Positions 41,778-50,144 of a stretch of 51,424 nucleotides of DNA are shown one piece after another; the first letter of the stretch is position 1, and each line of letters begins with the position of its first letter. The stretch covers positions 1-51,424 of the forward strand of contig JACRBM010000041.1 of assembly GCA_016219275.1 (NCBI GenBank), read 5' to 3'. The notes below the pieces were generated by a model. The model had not been told where the DNA came from and made no database searches. It saw only the letters and a list, made by a program, of their open reading frames with translations. This stretch comes from Chloroflexota bacterium. Its GTDB lineage: Bacteria; Chloroflexota; Anaerolineae; UBA4142. The translations under genes and the position numbers were made by a program.

Positions 41778-41862
41778 CCACGGCAGACGCGTTTATGCGT
41801 CTGCCGTTGCATTTTGCGAACATGTCAAGGCGGATACGCGATGAATCCGCCTTGCTTTTTTG
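41778..41862 (+). terminator. Two consecutive terminator hairpins
   Basis: CGGCAGACGC (41781-41790)/GCGTCTGCCG (41797-41806) is followed by TTGCATTTT. CAAGGCGGAT (41826-41835)/ATCCGCCTTG (41845-41854) is followed by CTTTTTT. Both have perfect 10-bp stems. Confidence 0.88.
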
Positions 41863-41904
41863 GAATGGGCTTGATGTATAATTGTGCGTTCGGTATGTTC
41901 TGAG

Positions 41905-41910
41905 TATAAT
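41905..41910 (+). promoter_or_regulatory. -10 box of the kinase gene
   Basis: TATAAT at 41905-41910 overlaps the ATG at 41909, so that ATG cannot be the start if the box is used. No clear -35 is seen. Confidence 0.55.
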
Positions 41911-41938
41911 GGGACAACACCACGCGGAGAAAATCGGA

Positions 41939-43936
41939 ATGGGATTTGTCGTCGGCGAACATGTTGGGCAATTCAAAATCGTAGAGTACCTCGGGCAAGG
42001 CGGGATGGCAACGATCTTCAAGGCGTACCAAACCAACCTCGATCGGCACGTAGCGCTCAAAGTCATTCACCCCACGCTCAAAAATGATCAATCGTTCGTC
42101 GCGCGTCTGACGCGCGAGGCGACCGTCGTCGCCAACCTCACGCACCCGAATATCGTACAGGTGCACGACCTCATCACCTCCGAGGGCATTCCGTTTCTCG
42201 TGATGCAATTCATCGAAGGCAAAACGCTCAAGGATGTGTTGCTCGAACGCCACCTCACGCCGAACGAAATCCTTAACATTCTGCGCCCCGTCGGCGACGC
42301 GTTGCATTACGCGCACGCGCGCGGCGTACTCCATCGCGATGTCAAGCCGTCGAACATTATGATTGACAAGGACGGCAATGTCTTTCTCACCGATTTCGGT
42401 CTCGCACGCATCGAACGTAGCGGCGAGTCCACGATGTCGCAGGATATGCTCATCGGCTCGCCGCAGTATCTCTCGCCCGAGCAAGCGCGCAGCGAGCAGG
42501 TGGATCAACGCACCGATGTCTACTCGCTCGGCATCGTGCTGTACGAAATGTTCACCGGGCGCGCACCGTTTATGGGCGATACGCCATACGCGACGATCAT
42601 GGCGCAGATCAACGACGCGCCAGCGCCGCCGCGCGCGCTCAATCCCAGCATCTCGATTCCGGTCGAGCAAGTTCTCCTCAAGTGCCTGGAAAAAGATCCG
42701 GCGAAACGCTACAACGGCGTGCGCGAACTGGTGCGCGCGATGGAGAACGCGGTGCGCGGTCCGCAAATGGATATGGACGCGATTCCGATTGTCCTCCCAT
42801 TCGCGGATGAGCCAAAGCCCGCGCCGATGTCGCTCACCAAACCTGCGTCCACGCCCAAGCCCGCGCCAGAATCCGACGCACCGACCAATCGCCGACCCTG
42901 GTTCGTCGCCGTCATCGGCGGATTGATTGCGCTGGCGCTCTGCGGCGTACTGGCGTTCGGCGTTTTTTCGCTCGGCAGTAAACCGACCCCCACTCCGCCC
43001 ATCGCGATCGTCCTGACGACGCGCTTTCCAGCCACGCCGACGACCGCACCCTTGATCGCCACGCCGACGCGCGTCGCGATTGTCGTGCCGACCGCGACGC
43101 CCGTACCGACGCGCGTACCGACCACCGTCGCACCCGAAACACTACGCGGCAAGATCGCGTACAGCGTATCAACCGGCGAAGCGCCGGATCAAAAAGCGAT
43201 TTGGGTCGCCGACACGGACGGCAGCAACGCGCACAAAATCCTGGACGCGGCGATGTGGCCCTCGCTGTCGCCGGATGGAACCAGGATCGCGTATGCTACC
43301 TTGAAAGAACCGGGCATCTACACGGCGAACAGCGACGGCTCCGGCGTGCGTCGCCTCACCACGACCGAGGCATACAATCCGCAGTGGTCGCCGGACGGCA
43401 AACGCATCGTGTACTTTCAAGGCAAGTTCAAAGTCGGCGGCGAAATTCATGTGATGAACGCCGACGGCTCTAACGACACGGAAATCACGACGGGCTTTAG
43501 TCCCGACTTTGCGCCTGACGGCAATCGCATCGCGTATGCCGGTTGCCAGAACACGTCACGCGGTTGCGGACTGTTCATCTACGATCTGCGAACCAAAAAC
43601 ATCGCGATGATTACGACGGACAATGGCGCAAGCCCGCAATGGTCGCCGACCGGCGATAAACTCGTTTATCAAGCCGATAGCGGCAATGGCACGGTCAATG
43701 TGTTCAGCGTCAACACGGATGGCAGCAATCGCAAACAATTGACGACCGGCAAAAGCAACGATGGTCAACCCACCTGGTCGCGCGATGGCAATTTTATTTT
43801 TTGGCGTTCCGACCAAAACGGCACCGGCTGGGCGATCTTTGTGATGCGCGCCGACGGCGCGAGTCCCAGGCGCGTCATCAATCCCGCCATCCCGGACGGT
43901 AATTTGTGGGGACGCGAATCGTTGAGCGCGCGTTGA
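41939..43936 (+). CDS. Serine/threonine protein kinase with TolB/PD40 beta-propeller
   Basis: This 665-residue PknB-type receptor kinase has GQGGMATIFKAY (glycine loop), K41, LHRDVKPSNIM (catalytic loop 131-141), TDFGLARI (DFG 152-154) and SPQYLSPEQ. A proline-rich juxtamembrane region is followed by a membrane helix (321-346), a Thr/Pro linker (to about 400) and an external domain of repeated DGSN..WSPDG and SRDGNFIFW blocks, typical of a TolB-like propeller. External ligand binding may control the kinase. ATG 41939 is chosen because GGAG lies 9 nt upstream and the upstream ATG overlaps the -10. It is next to the cNMP-domain protein, which carries a similar Thr/Pro linker. Confidence 0.92.
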   Translation: MGFVVGEHVGQFKIVEYLGQGGMATIFKAYQTNLDRHVALKVIHPTLKNDQSFVARLTREATVVANLTHPNIVQVHDLITSEGIPFLVMQFIEGKTLKDVLLERHLTPNEILNILRPVGDALHYAHARGVLHRDVKPSNIMIDKDGNVFLTDFGLARIERSGESTMSQDMLIGSPQYLSPEQARSEQVDQRTDVYSLGIVLYEMFTGRAPFMGDTPYATIMAQINDAPAPPRALNPSISIPVEQVLLKCLEKDPAKRYNGVRELVRAMENAVRGPQMDMDAIPIVLPFADEPKPAPMSLTKPASTPKPAPESDAPTNRRPWFVAVIGGLIALALCGVLAFGVFSLGSKPTPTPPIAIVLTTRFPATPTTAPLIATPTRVAIVVPTATPVPTRVPTTVAPETLRGKIAYSVSTGEAPDQKAIWVADTDGSNAHKILDAAMWPSLSPDGTRIAYATLKEPGIYTANSDGSGVRRLTTTEAYNPQWSPDGKRIVYFQGKFKVGGEIHVMNADGSNDTEITTGFSPDFAPDGNRIAYAGCQNTSRGCGLFIYDLRTKNIAMITTDNGASPQWSPTGDKLVYQADSGNGTVNVFSVNTDGSNRKQLTTGKSNDGQPTWSRDGNFIFWRSDQNGTGWAIFVMRADGASPRRVINPAIPDGNLWGRESLSAR

Positions 43937-43957
43937 CCTGGGACTCGATGAACGATT

Positions 43958-43990
43958 TCGAAGGGGCGAGGTCATCTCGCCCCTTCAGCA
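43958..43990 (+). terminator. Hairpin after the kinase gene
   Basis: GAAGGGGCGAG and CTCGCCCCTTC form a perfect 11-bp stem with a 5-nt loop. There is no strong T-run, so termination is uncertain. Confidence 0.6.
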
Positions 43991-44026
43991 TTATCAAACA
44001 GATTGATTCTATCTGGAGCGATTTCG

Positions 44027-44884
44027 ATGACCACACCCCTGCTCGTTTCCACGACCTGGCTCGCCGAGCATTTGCATGATCCCAGCATTCGCATCGCCGA
44101 TGTGCGTTGGTACCTTTTCGAAAAAGACATCACCGGGCGCGGCGAGTACGCGAAAGGTCACATCCCCGGCGCGGTGTTCGTTGACGTAGACACCGATCTT
44201 TCGTCACCGCCTTTGCAAGGACCGGGACGCCATCCGCTGCCGACCGCGACCCAGTTCGCAAACGCGATGGTGCGTGCGGGCATCGGCGCGGGCACGCACG
44301 TCATTTGCTACGATGATCGCGGTGGCGCAGTCTCAGCGCGCTTGTGGTGGTTGTTGCGCTATTTCGGTCACGACGACGTATCGCTGCTCGACGGCGGCAT
44401 CGCGCAATGGCGCACAGAAAATCGTCCTCTCACGACAGACGTACCGCAAATCGCGCGCGCGAATTTTGTGCCGCGTCCACGCCCGGACATGATGGTGAAT
44501 CGCGAGCAGGTACGCGCGCTGGCAAACGATCCGCGCGGCTTGGTGCTGGATGTGCGCCTCAACGAGCGCTACACCGGCAAAACCGAACCGCTCGATCCGC
44601 GCGCGGGACACGTGCCTGGGGCGAAGAACGTGCCGCTTGCCGGGAACTTGCGCGCGCCGGACGATTTCCGTTTTCGCGACCCAGCCGAGTTACGCGCGCG
44701 CTACGACGCGCTCGGTGCGAATCAAGCAGAAACAATCGCGGCGTACTGCGGAAGCGGCATCAATGCGAGCCAAGCCGTGTTCGCGTTGACGCTCGCCGGG
44801 TATGCCAACCCGCGCCTCTACGAAGGTTCGTGGAGCGATTGGAGTCGCTCGGAGTTGCCGATGAAGACGGGAGAGGAGCCGTAA
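44027..44884 (+). CDS. Thiosulfate/3-mercaptopyruvate sulfurtransferase (rhodanese)
   Basis: This 285-residue protein has two rhodanese domains. The N-terminal domain (IRIADVRWYLFEKDITGRGEYAKGHIPGAVFVD) is inactive, and the C-terminal one carries the catalytic loop YCGSGINAS with Cys241. It moves sulfur from thiosulfate or mercaptopyruvate to a thiophilic acceptor. The GSG loop is unlike the charged CRXGXR loop of thiosulfate enzymes and closer to mercaptopyruvate-type loops (CGSGV). ATG 44027 has GGAG 9 nt upstream. Confidence 0.92.
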   Translation: MTTPLLVSTTWLAEHLHDPSIRIADVRWYLFEKDITGRGEYAKGHIPGAVFVDVDTDLSSPPLQGPGRHPLPTATQFANAMVRAGIGAGTHVICYDDRGGAVSARLWWLLRYFGHDDVSLLDGGIAQWRTENRPLTTDVPQIARANFVPRPRPDMMVNREQVRALANDPRGLVLDVRLNERYTGKTEPLDPRAGHVPGAKNVPLAGNLRAPDDFRFRDPAELRARYDALGANQAETIAAYCGSGINASQAVFALTLAGYANPRLYEGSWSDWSRSELPMKTGEEP

Positions 44885-44885
44885 A

Positions 44886-44932
44886 TCCCAGGGCAGGAAG
44901 GAAATGAGGGAACTGAGGGAACGTGTCTGGCA
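44886..44932. repeat. GGGAACT-type short tandem repeat
   Basis: AGGGAACTG, AGGGAACGTG and flanking G/A-rich units fill the 48-nt gap. Similar units lie at 7600-7640 and 32610-32650. Confidence 0.4.
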
Positions 44933-46303
44933 ATGAACCCGTCAATTATCATTTGCGGCGCGGGTATCGCAGGGATCAGCGCCGCGTATTTTCTAACGCA
45001 ACTCGGCGCGCGCGATATTGTGTTGATTGACGAACGCGCGCCGCTCTCGCTCACGAGCGACAAATCAACCGAATGTTATCGCAATTGGTGGAGCGGTCCC
45101 GACAACGCGATGGTGCAATTGATGAATCGAAGTATCGCGTTGATGGACGATCTCGCGCGCGCGAGCGACAATGTTTTCCATCTCAATCGGCGCGGCTATC
45201 TCTACGTCACCGCCGATCCCGCACGTGTCGTCGAGTTTCGCCGCGCGGGCATCCAAGCCGCGGAGTACGGCGCGGGCGCGTTGCGCGAACACAGACCCTC
45301 CCCCGCTTTACAAGGGAGGGAGTTGTATCAACCGGCATCGCCACACGGATTTGAAAGTACGCTTGACGGTGCGGATTTGATTCTCGACCCAGGATTGATT
45401 CGCCAATATTTTCCGTACCTGTCCGAGCGCGTCGTCGCCGTTCTGCACGCGCGGCGATGCGGCTGGTTGAGCGCGCAACAACTGGGCATGTACTTGTTCG
45501 AGCAAGCCTGCGCACGCGGCGTGCGTTTTATCTCCGCGCGCGTCGAATCGGTCGAGACGCATGGCGGCGCAGTGAGCGGCGTGCGCTTGAGCGACGGCAC
45601 ATCGCTCGCGTGCGATACGTTCGTCATGGCGGCGGGACCATTCCTCAAACACGTCGCGCAGATGCTCGGAGTTGAATTACCGGTCTTTTCGGAACTGCAT
45701 CAAAAAATGAGTTTCAGCGACGAACTGGGCATCGTGCCGCGCGATGCGCCTTTGCTGATTTGGAGCGACCCACAACATTTGCCATTCACCGACGAAGAGC
45801 GCGCGCTGCTCGGCGAATCACCCGAAACGCGCGGACTGCTCGACGAGTTTCCGGCTGGCGCGCACGTGCGTCCCGAAGGCGGCGCATCGAGTCGCATCGC
45901 GTTGATGCTGTGGGCGTACCACACGCCGCCCCTTCCGGAAAATTTCCCGCCGCCGTTCGACGAGATGTATCCGCAAATCGTTTTGCGCGGCATGGCGGCG
46001 CTCTTGCCAGGACTCGCGAATTACTTTGATCATCCGCCCAAGCCGTGGATAGATGGCGGTTATTACACCAAAACGCGCGAGAACCGTCCACTGATTGGCG
46101 CGTTGCCGGTGCGCGGCGCATTCGTCATCGGCGCGTTATCTGGATTCGGCGTGATGGCGGCGTGCGCGTCCGGCGAGTTGCTCGCCAATTGCGTCTTGGG
46201 TAACCCACTACCGGACTATGCGCGCGCGTTCGCGCCCGCGCGCTACGACGACCCAGATTATCGCGCGCGCCTCGCCATGTGGAGCGAAACCGGACAACTG
46301 TAG
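44933..46303 (+). CDS. FAD-dependent oxidoreductase, DAO family, with inserted hairpin
   Basis: This 456-residue flavoprotein begins IIICGAGIAGISAAYFL (FAD fold) and ends with ENRPLIGALPVRGAFVIGALSGFGVM. It belongs to the family of sarcosine oxidase beta, proline dehydrogenase beta and related amine oxidases; the substrate is unknown. The segment REHRPSPALQGRELYQPAS is encoded by a CCCTCCC...GGGAGGG hairpin (45296-45320), similar to the innermost hairpin in rsmD, and is probably a repeat insertion. ATG 44933 lies 48 nt after the rhodanese stop. Confidence 0.88.
   Translation: MNPSIIICGAGIAGISAAYFLTQLGARDIVLIDERAPLSLTSDKSTECYRNWWSGPDNAMVQLMNRSIALMDDLARASDNVFHLNRRGYLYVTADPARVVEFRRAGIQAAEYGAGALREHRPSPALQGRELYQPASPHGFESTLDGADLILDPGLIRQYFPYLSERVVAVLHARRCGWLSAQQLGMYLFEQACARGVRFISARVESVETHGGAVSGVRLSDGTSLACDTFVMAAGPFLKHVAQMLGVELPVFSELHQKMSFSDELGIVPRDAPLLIWSDPQHLPFTDEERALLGESPETRGLLDEFPAGAHVRPEGGASSRIALMLWAYHTPPLPENFPPPFDEMYPQIVLRGMAALLPGLANYFDHPPKPWIDGGYYTKTRENRPLIGALPVRGAFVIGALSGFGVMAACASGELLANCVLGNPLPDYARAFAPARYDDPDYRARLAMWSETGQL
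45296..45320. repeat. CCCTCCC/GGGAGGG hairpin inside the oxidoreductase
   Basis: CCCTCCC (45296-45302) and GGGAGGG (45314-45320) form a perfect 7-bp stem within codons. The arms match the core hairpin of the rsmD element. Confidence 0.75.
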
Positions 46304-46419
46304 ACATTATCTGAAATAATTTTTCTCCCCCGAAGAACACCAAGGTCAAGAAATTTTCAAGAATTTTTCGTGCGCTTCGTGGGCAAATTCTTATTCTGAA
46401 TAACGTCATATACTACAAT

Positions 46420-46573
46420 ACCTTCGCCAAATCGTTTTCACTCGTTTTTTTATCCGCGAATAACGCGAATCTCCGCTAAATTTTAAATTCATTCGCGTTA
46501 CACTTGCCCTGGCGGGAACGCAAGTGCCAGGGTTCGCGTTATTCGCGGATGAATTTATAATTTTGGCGAAGGT
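46420..46573. repeat. 154-bp palindromic element, MITE-like
   Basis: The terminal arms ACCTTCGCCAAA (46420-46431) and TTTGGCGAAGGT (46562-46573) are perfect 12-bp inverted repeats. Inside lie ATCCGCGAATAACGCGAA (46452-46469) and its exact 18-bp reverse complement (46533-46550), and a core hairpin CCCTGGC/GCCAGGG (46507-46532). A half copy is at 15850. No ORF is inside. Together with a GCCATTC heptad repeat (46614-46655) it fills most of the 348-nt gap before the minus-strand gene. Confidence 0.85.
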
Positions 46574-46651
46574 GATGATACTATTAAACCGAATGGCGGA
46601 GTCGAAGTTGACTCCGCCATTCGCCATTTGCTATTTGCCATCCGCCATTCG

Positions 46652-47920
46652 CTACTTGTGCAAATTCTTCGCCGCGATAAACGCGTGCCCGTGCTTGGTC
46701 AATTCCTCTGCCGTGTGATTTAGCGCCGCGTGCTTGTCCATGTAATTCTGCAACAATGTCGGCATCAACCCCTTGGCTTCGACATCCGCTTTCGGAATAA
46801 AGTACTCGAGCAAGTTCGATGGATGCGCGCGCGTCGCTTCGACCTCTGGATCGCCGCCCTCGTGTTTCGCGGAAATGTTCTTGACCTTGCCGGCGAGTTC
46901 CATCAATTCCGCGCGGCGGTCATACGGCTGGCGCACGATGCTCTTGTACGTTTCGGTAATGTGATGCTCGATGCGAACGACATTCTCGAATCCAAATTTT
47001 TTGCGAATGTCCGCCGCCGCCTCAATCGTGCAATTGTTCACCGAGTTGCTCAAGTTGAAACCGATGAGCGGCGTTGTGCCATTGGGTCGCGCGAACAGTT
47101 TCGCCATCATCAACGTCCACGCGATAAAGTACGGATTGTCGTTGCCGACGAACACGGAAATCTTGAACTCGTTGTTGATGCCGAGGCGATGGATCAAATA
47201 ACCAATGAGAATCGTGCCGGCGTTGATGTTCAAAACCTGGTAGATGCCATAGTTGGTGTAATAGTACAGAAACTCGTCGAGCCATTTGAGCGCGTACTCG
47301 TTCGGCTCGCCGATGCCGCCGAAATAGCCGGCAATCGTGTCCGCGCCGCCGAGATGCACATTCGAGCCATCGGTGCCTTTCGTATCGAGCGTGTCCACGT
47401 ACGACGAACCCAGGATTTGCATCGCCGCCATCCCCGCGAGCAAATCGCCCTGATCCGATTCGGACTCTTTCATGTACCGCACGCGAATGAATCGTCCTGG
47501 CATCAACCCTTTTTTCTCGATGGCATGTTGCGCTTCCGCGATGATCCAGGGAAAGTACTGGAACGCGCTGATCTCGAGTGTGACCGCGTATGACTTTTTG
47601 AACTTTATCGTCGCGGCGGCATCGCCCAACACCTTGCGCCGATAATCGGCGACGCTGACGAACGCGCCGGCGTCGCGCTGTTCGATCAGCCATTCGAGAT
47701 CGGGCACGTACGGCGAATTCATCGCGCGCAAGCGCTTCATCAAGTTCGGCAGTTGGCGCGCCTCCGCCGATTTGTGATTGATCGCGTCAATCGTGCCGTG
47801 CTTGGCGATCACCGCGAGCACATCGTTGACAAGCTTGCTTTTCGGATCGAGCAGAAGACCGTTGAGCGCGGCGAGATTTCTCGCGGGGATTTTGAGTTTG
47901 CTGCGCAATTTACTGTCCAT
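46652..47920 (-). CDS. Uncharacterised 422-aa protein paired with panB
   Basis: This soluble protein is not recognised. The middle reads LLAGMAAMQILGSSYVDTLDTKGTDGSNVHLGGADTIAGYFGG, followed by YYYTNYGIYQVLNINAGTILIGYLIHRLG and PLIGFNLSNSVNNCTIEAAADIRKKFG, suggesting a barrel-like or metabolic enzyme with several Gly-rich turns. The C-terminus is charged, with ITETYKSIVRQPYDRRAELMELAGKVKNIS. GGAG precedes the ATG. It lies 125 nt downstream of panB on the same strand, so both may be co-transcribed; a role with pantothenate or 2-oxoacid metabolism is a guess from position alone. Confidence 0.7.
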   Translation of the reverse strand: MDSKLRSKLKIPARNLAALNGLLLDPKSKLVNDVLAVIAKHGTIDAINHKSAEARQLPNLMKRLRAMNSPYVPDLEWLIEQRDAGAFVSVADYRRKVLGDAAATIKFKKSYAVTLEISAFQYFPWIIAEAQHAIEKKGLMPGRFIRVRYMKESESDQGDLLAGMAAMQILGSSYVDTLDTKGTDGSNVHLGGADTIAGYFGGIGEPNEYALKWLDEFLYYYTNYGIYQVLNINAGTILIGYLIHRLGINNEFKISVFVGNDNPYFIAWTLMMAKLFARPNGTTPLIGFNLSNSVNNCTIEAAADIRKKFGFENVVRIEHHITETYKSIVRQPYDRRAELMELAGKVKNISAKHEGGDPEVEATRAHPSNLLEYFIPKADVEAKGLMPTLLQNYMDKHAALNHTAEELTKHGHAFIAAKNLHK

Positions 47921-47978
47921 TCGTTTCTCCTTTGAAAACGACGATCATCCTTCGCCAGTGCTCAGGACTGGCTCTGAC

Positions 47979-48017
47979 CGCCGACCACCCTTGCATCATC
48001 GCCATCAGTGGTCGGCG
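47979..48017. repeat. Perfect hairpin between the panB stop and the unknown gene start
   Basis: CGCCGACCAC (47979-47988) and GTGGTCGGCG (48008-48017) form a 10-bp stem. The T-run (ATTTTT) lies on the plus-strand side, so it does not look like a terminator for the minus-strand genes. Confidence 0.6.
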
Positions 48018-48045
48018 ATTTTTGTTACGCATCACAGATTACGTT

Positions 48046-48900
48046 TTACTTTTCTAGCATCTTCAATAACTCGGCGTACTCTTCATCCTTGATGCCGAAC
48101 CAGTTTTCGGACTGCGGAAATTGTTTCGACGTGACCTCGGCGACGTACTGCTTCAACCCATCGCCGATCACTTTACCCGCATCGCCAAACACTTTTGCCA
48201 TCCTGGGTTTGAACTTGGGGTACAATCCGAACATATCGTGGAAGATGAGCAACTGTCCGTGCGCGTTTATTCCCGAACCGAGACTGATGATCGGGATGCC
48301 CGCGCGTTTCGTGATGATCTCGCACACGCGGTCGGGAACCATTTCGAGCAAAATCGAATAGCACCCGGCGTCTTCGAGTGCCTTGGCATCGTCAATAATC
48401 TTCTTCGCCTGCGTCGCGCCTTTGCCTTGCACTTTGTACCCGCCGAGCGCGGACACGCTTTGCGGCGTCAATCCCAGGTGTCCCATGCACGGAATTCCAG
48501 ACTTGACAATGCCCGCGACGCGATCCGCCATCTCGATACCGCCTTCGAGCTTCACGCCGTCACACGCGGCTTCTGCCATGAAACGACCGGCGCAGCGAAT
48601 CGCGGTCTCGACGGACGGCTGGTACGTCATGTACGGCATATCGCCGATGAGCCACGCATTCGGCGTGCCGCGCCGTACCGCTTGCACGTGCGGCATCATC
48701 ACATCCTGGGTCACGGGCAAGGTCGAATCGTAACCCAGGATCGTCATGCCTAACGAATCGCCGACGAGCACCATGTCCACGCCGGCTTTCTCGACCAGGT
48801 CTGCCATCGGATAATCGTAGCAAGTGATCATGGTGATCGGCGTACCCTGGCGCATCTTGTCGTACAGCGAACCGAGCGTCACTTTTTGTCGTCCAGCCAT
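48046..48900 (-). CDS. panB: 3-methyl-2-oxobutanoate hydroxymethyltransferase
   Basis: PanB (284 aa) makes ketopantoate from 2-oxoisovalerate and methylene-THF, the first step of pantothenate synthesis. The N-terminus KVTLGSLYDKMRQGTPITMITCYDYPMADLVEKAG, the VLVGDSLGMTILGYDSTLPVT metal-binding block, KLEGGIEM and LGLTPQSVSALGGYKVQGK are all diagnostic. ATG 48900 has GGAGG upstream; the longer ORF extends over a promoter. The rest of the pathway (panC, panD) is not in the window. Confidence 0.97.
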   Translation of the reverse strand: MAGRQKVTLGSLYDKMRQGTPITMITCYDYPMADLVEKAGVDMVLVGDSLGMTILGYDSTLPVTQDVMMPHVQAVRRGTPNAWLIGDMPYMTYQPSVETAIRCAGRFMAEAACDGVKLEGGIEMADRVAGIVKSGIPCMGHLGLTPQSVSALGGYKVQGKGATQAKKIIDDAKALEDAGCYSILLEMVPDRVCEIITKRAGIPIISLGSGINAHGQLLIFHDMFGLYPKFKPRMAKVFGDAGKVIGDGLKQYVAEVTSKQFPQSENWFGIKDEEYAELLKMLEK

Positions 48901-49032
48901 CTCCCACCTCCAGATAAAAATAATAACGCCCGTCTGCACCCAACCCCAGGCGCGGTGAGACGAGCAACCGTGCGCGACTCGCATCGCGACTAGTCTCAAA
49001 AAGATTATAACGCGTGGAGTGAGAGATGTCAA
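48901..49032 (-). promoter_or_regulatory. panB promoter and leader
   Basis: On the minus strand a perfect TTGACA (49027-49032), 17 nt and TATAAT (49004-49009) lie 104 nt before the start. The roughly 97-nt leader begins with TGAGAC...GTCTCA, able to form a closing stem with an inner structured part. No matching riboswitch class is recognised. Confidence 0.85.
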
Positions 49033-49102
49033 AGATTCGAGGTATTGACGCCAAGGTGCAAGCACCCTATACTCTACCCAGCCCAGCAAGCGAAAGGAAC
49101 AC

Positions 49103-49867
49103 ATGACTGCATCAAGAAGCGTTTACGAAAGTACGCGTCTCGCCGATGGCTACGCGTTCGCGCGACCGCCGGTGCATCCGCGCGTCATCGCAATGATCGC
49201 CGATCATCAAAGTCAACGCCGCAGTGTGCGCGCGCTCGATGTCGGATGCGGCGCGGGTCGCTCGACCGATGCGCTTGTGCCGCTCGCGGATGTCGTGGTT
49301 GGCATCGAGCCAATCTACACGATGCTGACGTATTGCCGCGCGGTAGCTCCAAACGCGCAATTTGCAGTTGCATTTGCGGAAAGTCTGCCGTTCGCCAATC
49401 GCGCGTTCGACCTCATCACCGCGGCTGGCTCGTTGAACTACGCCGACCTGGGTCGCTTTTTGCCAGACGCGGTACGCATTCTCACGCCGACTGGCACGCT
49501 CATCATTTACGATTTTTCCGCAGGTAGGCGTTTTCGCGATGACGATGCGCTGGACAAGTGGTTCGCCGAGTTTGAACGTCGTTATCCTTTCCAACCCGGT
49601 TATGCGCTCGATGTGCGCGCGATGGATTTCGCGCGATGCGGTCTGCGACTCGACGCGTACCACGAATTTGAGATCGCGTTGCCTATGAGCACGGACGCGT
49701 ACGGGCGATACGTTCTCAGTGAAACGAATGTGGAGCGCGCAATTGCGCGCGGCGTACCGGAAAACGAAATTCGCGATTGGTGCAGTCGCACGATTGCGGC
49801 AATTTTCGGGGATGCTCCGCGCGAGGTTTTGTTTACTGGATATGTGGCGTATGTGAAACCGGCTTGA
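49103..49867 (+). CDS. Class I SAM-dependent methyltransferase
   Basis: This 254-residue protein has motif I ALDVGCGAGRSTDALV, the acidic residue after VVGIEP, motif II-like LITAAGSLNYADL and motif III-like RILTPTGTLIIYDFS. It is a Rossmann-fold methyltransferase of the UbiE/Methyltransf_11 type; the substrate is unknown. AAAGGAA precedes the ATG. It runs divergently from panB across a 200-nt gap. Confidence 0.88.
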   Translation: MTASRSVYESTRLADGYAFARPPVHPRVIAMIADHQSQRRSVRALDVGCGAGRSTDALVPLADVVVGIEPIYTMLTYCRAVAPNAQFAVAFAESLPFANRAFDLITAAGSLNYADLGRFLPDAVRILTPTGTLIIYDFSAGRRFRDDDALDKWFAEFERRYPFQPGYALDVRAMDFARCGLRLDAYHEFEIALPMSTDAYGRYVLSETNVERAIARGVPENEIRDWCSRTIAAIFGDAPREVLFTGYVAYVKPA

Positions 49868-49891
49868 TCGCATCGAATTGGTTCATAACAA

Positions 49892-49919
49892 TTGCTTTTC
49901 TTGGGAGTTGTTATATAAT
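49892..49919 (+). promoter_or_regulatory. Possible promoter
   Basis: TTGCTT (49892-49897), 16 nt, TATAAT (49914-49919). It lies before a 180-nt stretch of palindromes and no ORF, and would transcribe into the reductase gene. Confidence 0.45.
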
Positions 49920-50003
49920 TCGCACATAGGCGGGTAGGCAGAAAAAATTCCGTATAACACCCCCAGGGGATTCTTATACCGAAATTTGTCCGCATAAGAC
50001 ATA

Positions 50004-50113
50004 GTGCGAGCGGACGCTTCGCGCCGCTCGCACGGGGCGGCGGACTTCCATCCGCTGTTCTCGGCGCTGCGCGCCGTCGAACAAGCGGATGCAGCCGCCC
50101 CGTTGGGCTGAAA
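50004..50113. repeat. Two strong palindromes ending in GTTGGGC
   Basis: GTGCGAGCGG (50004-50013)/CCGCTCGCAC (50024-50033) is followed directly by GGGGCGGC (50034-50041)/GCCGCCCC (50094-50101) with an inner CATCCGCT (50049-50056)/AGCGGATG (50084-50091). GTTGGGC follows at 50102. Continued as GTTGGGCTGAAA, this is the exact inverted copy of TTTCAGCCCAAC at 50601-50612. Confidence 0.8.
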
Positions 50114-50144
50114 ACCTGTGATCGAGTTTCATACACCCAAAAGG

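Noticed and set aside
47979-48017. Hairpin as the panB terminator
   Set aside because: The T-run is on the plus-strand side; in the minus direction it would come before the stem.
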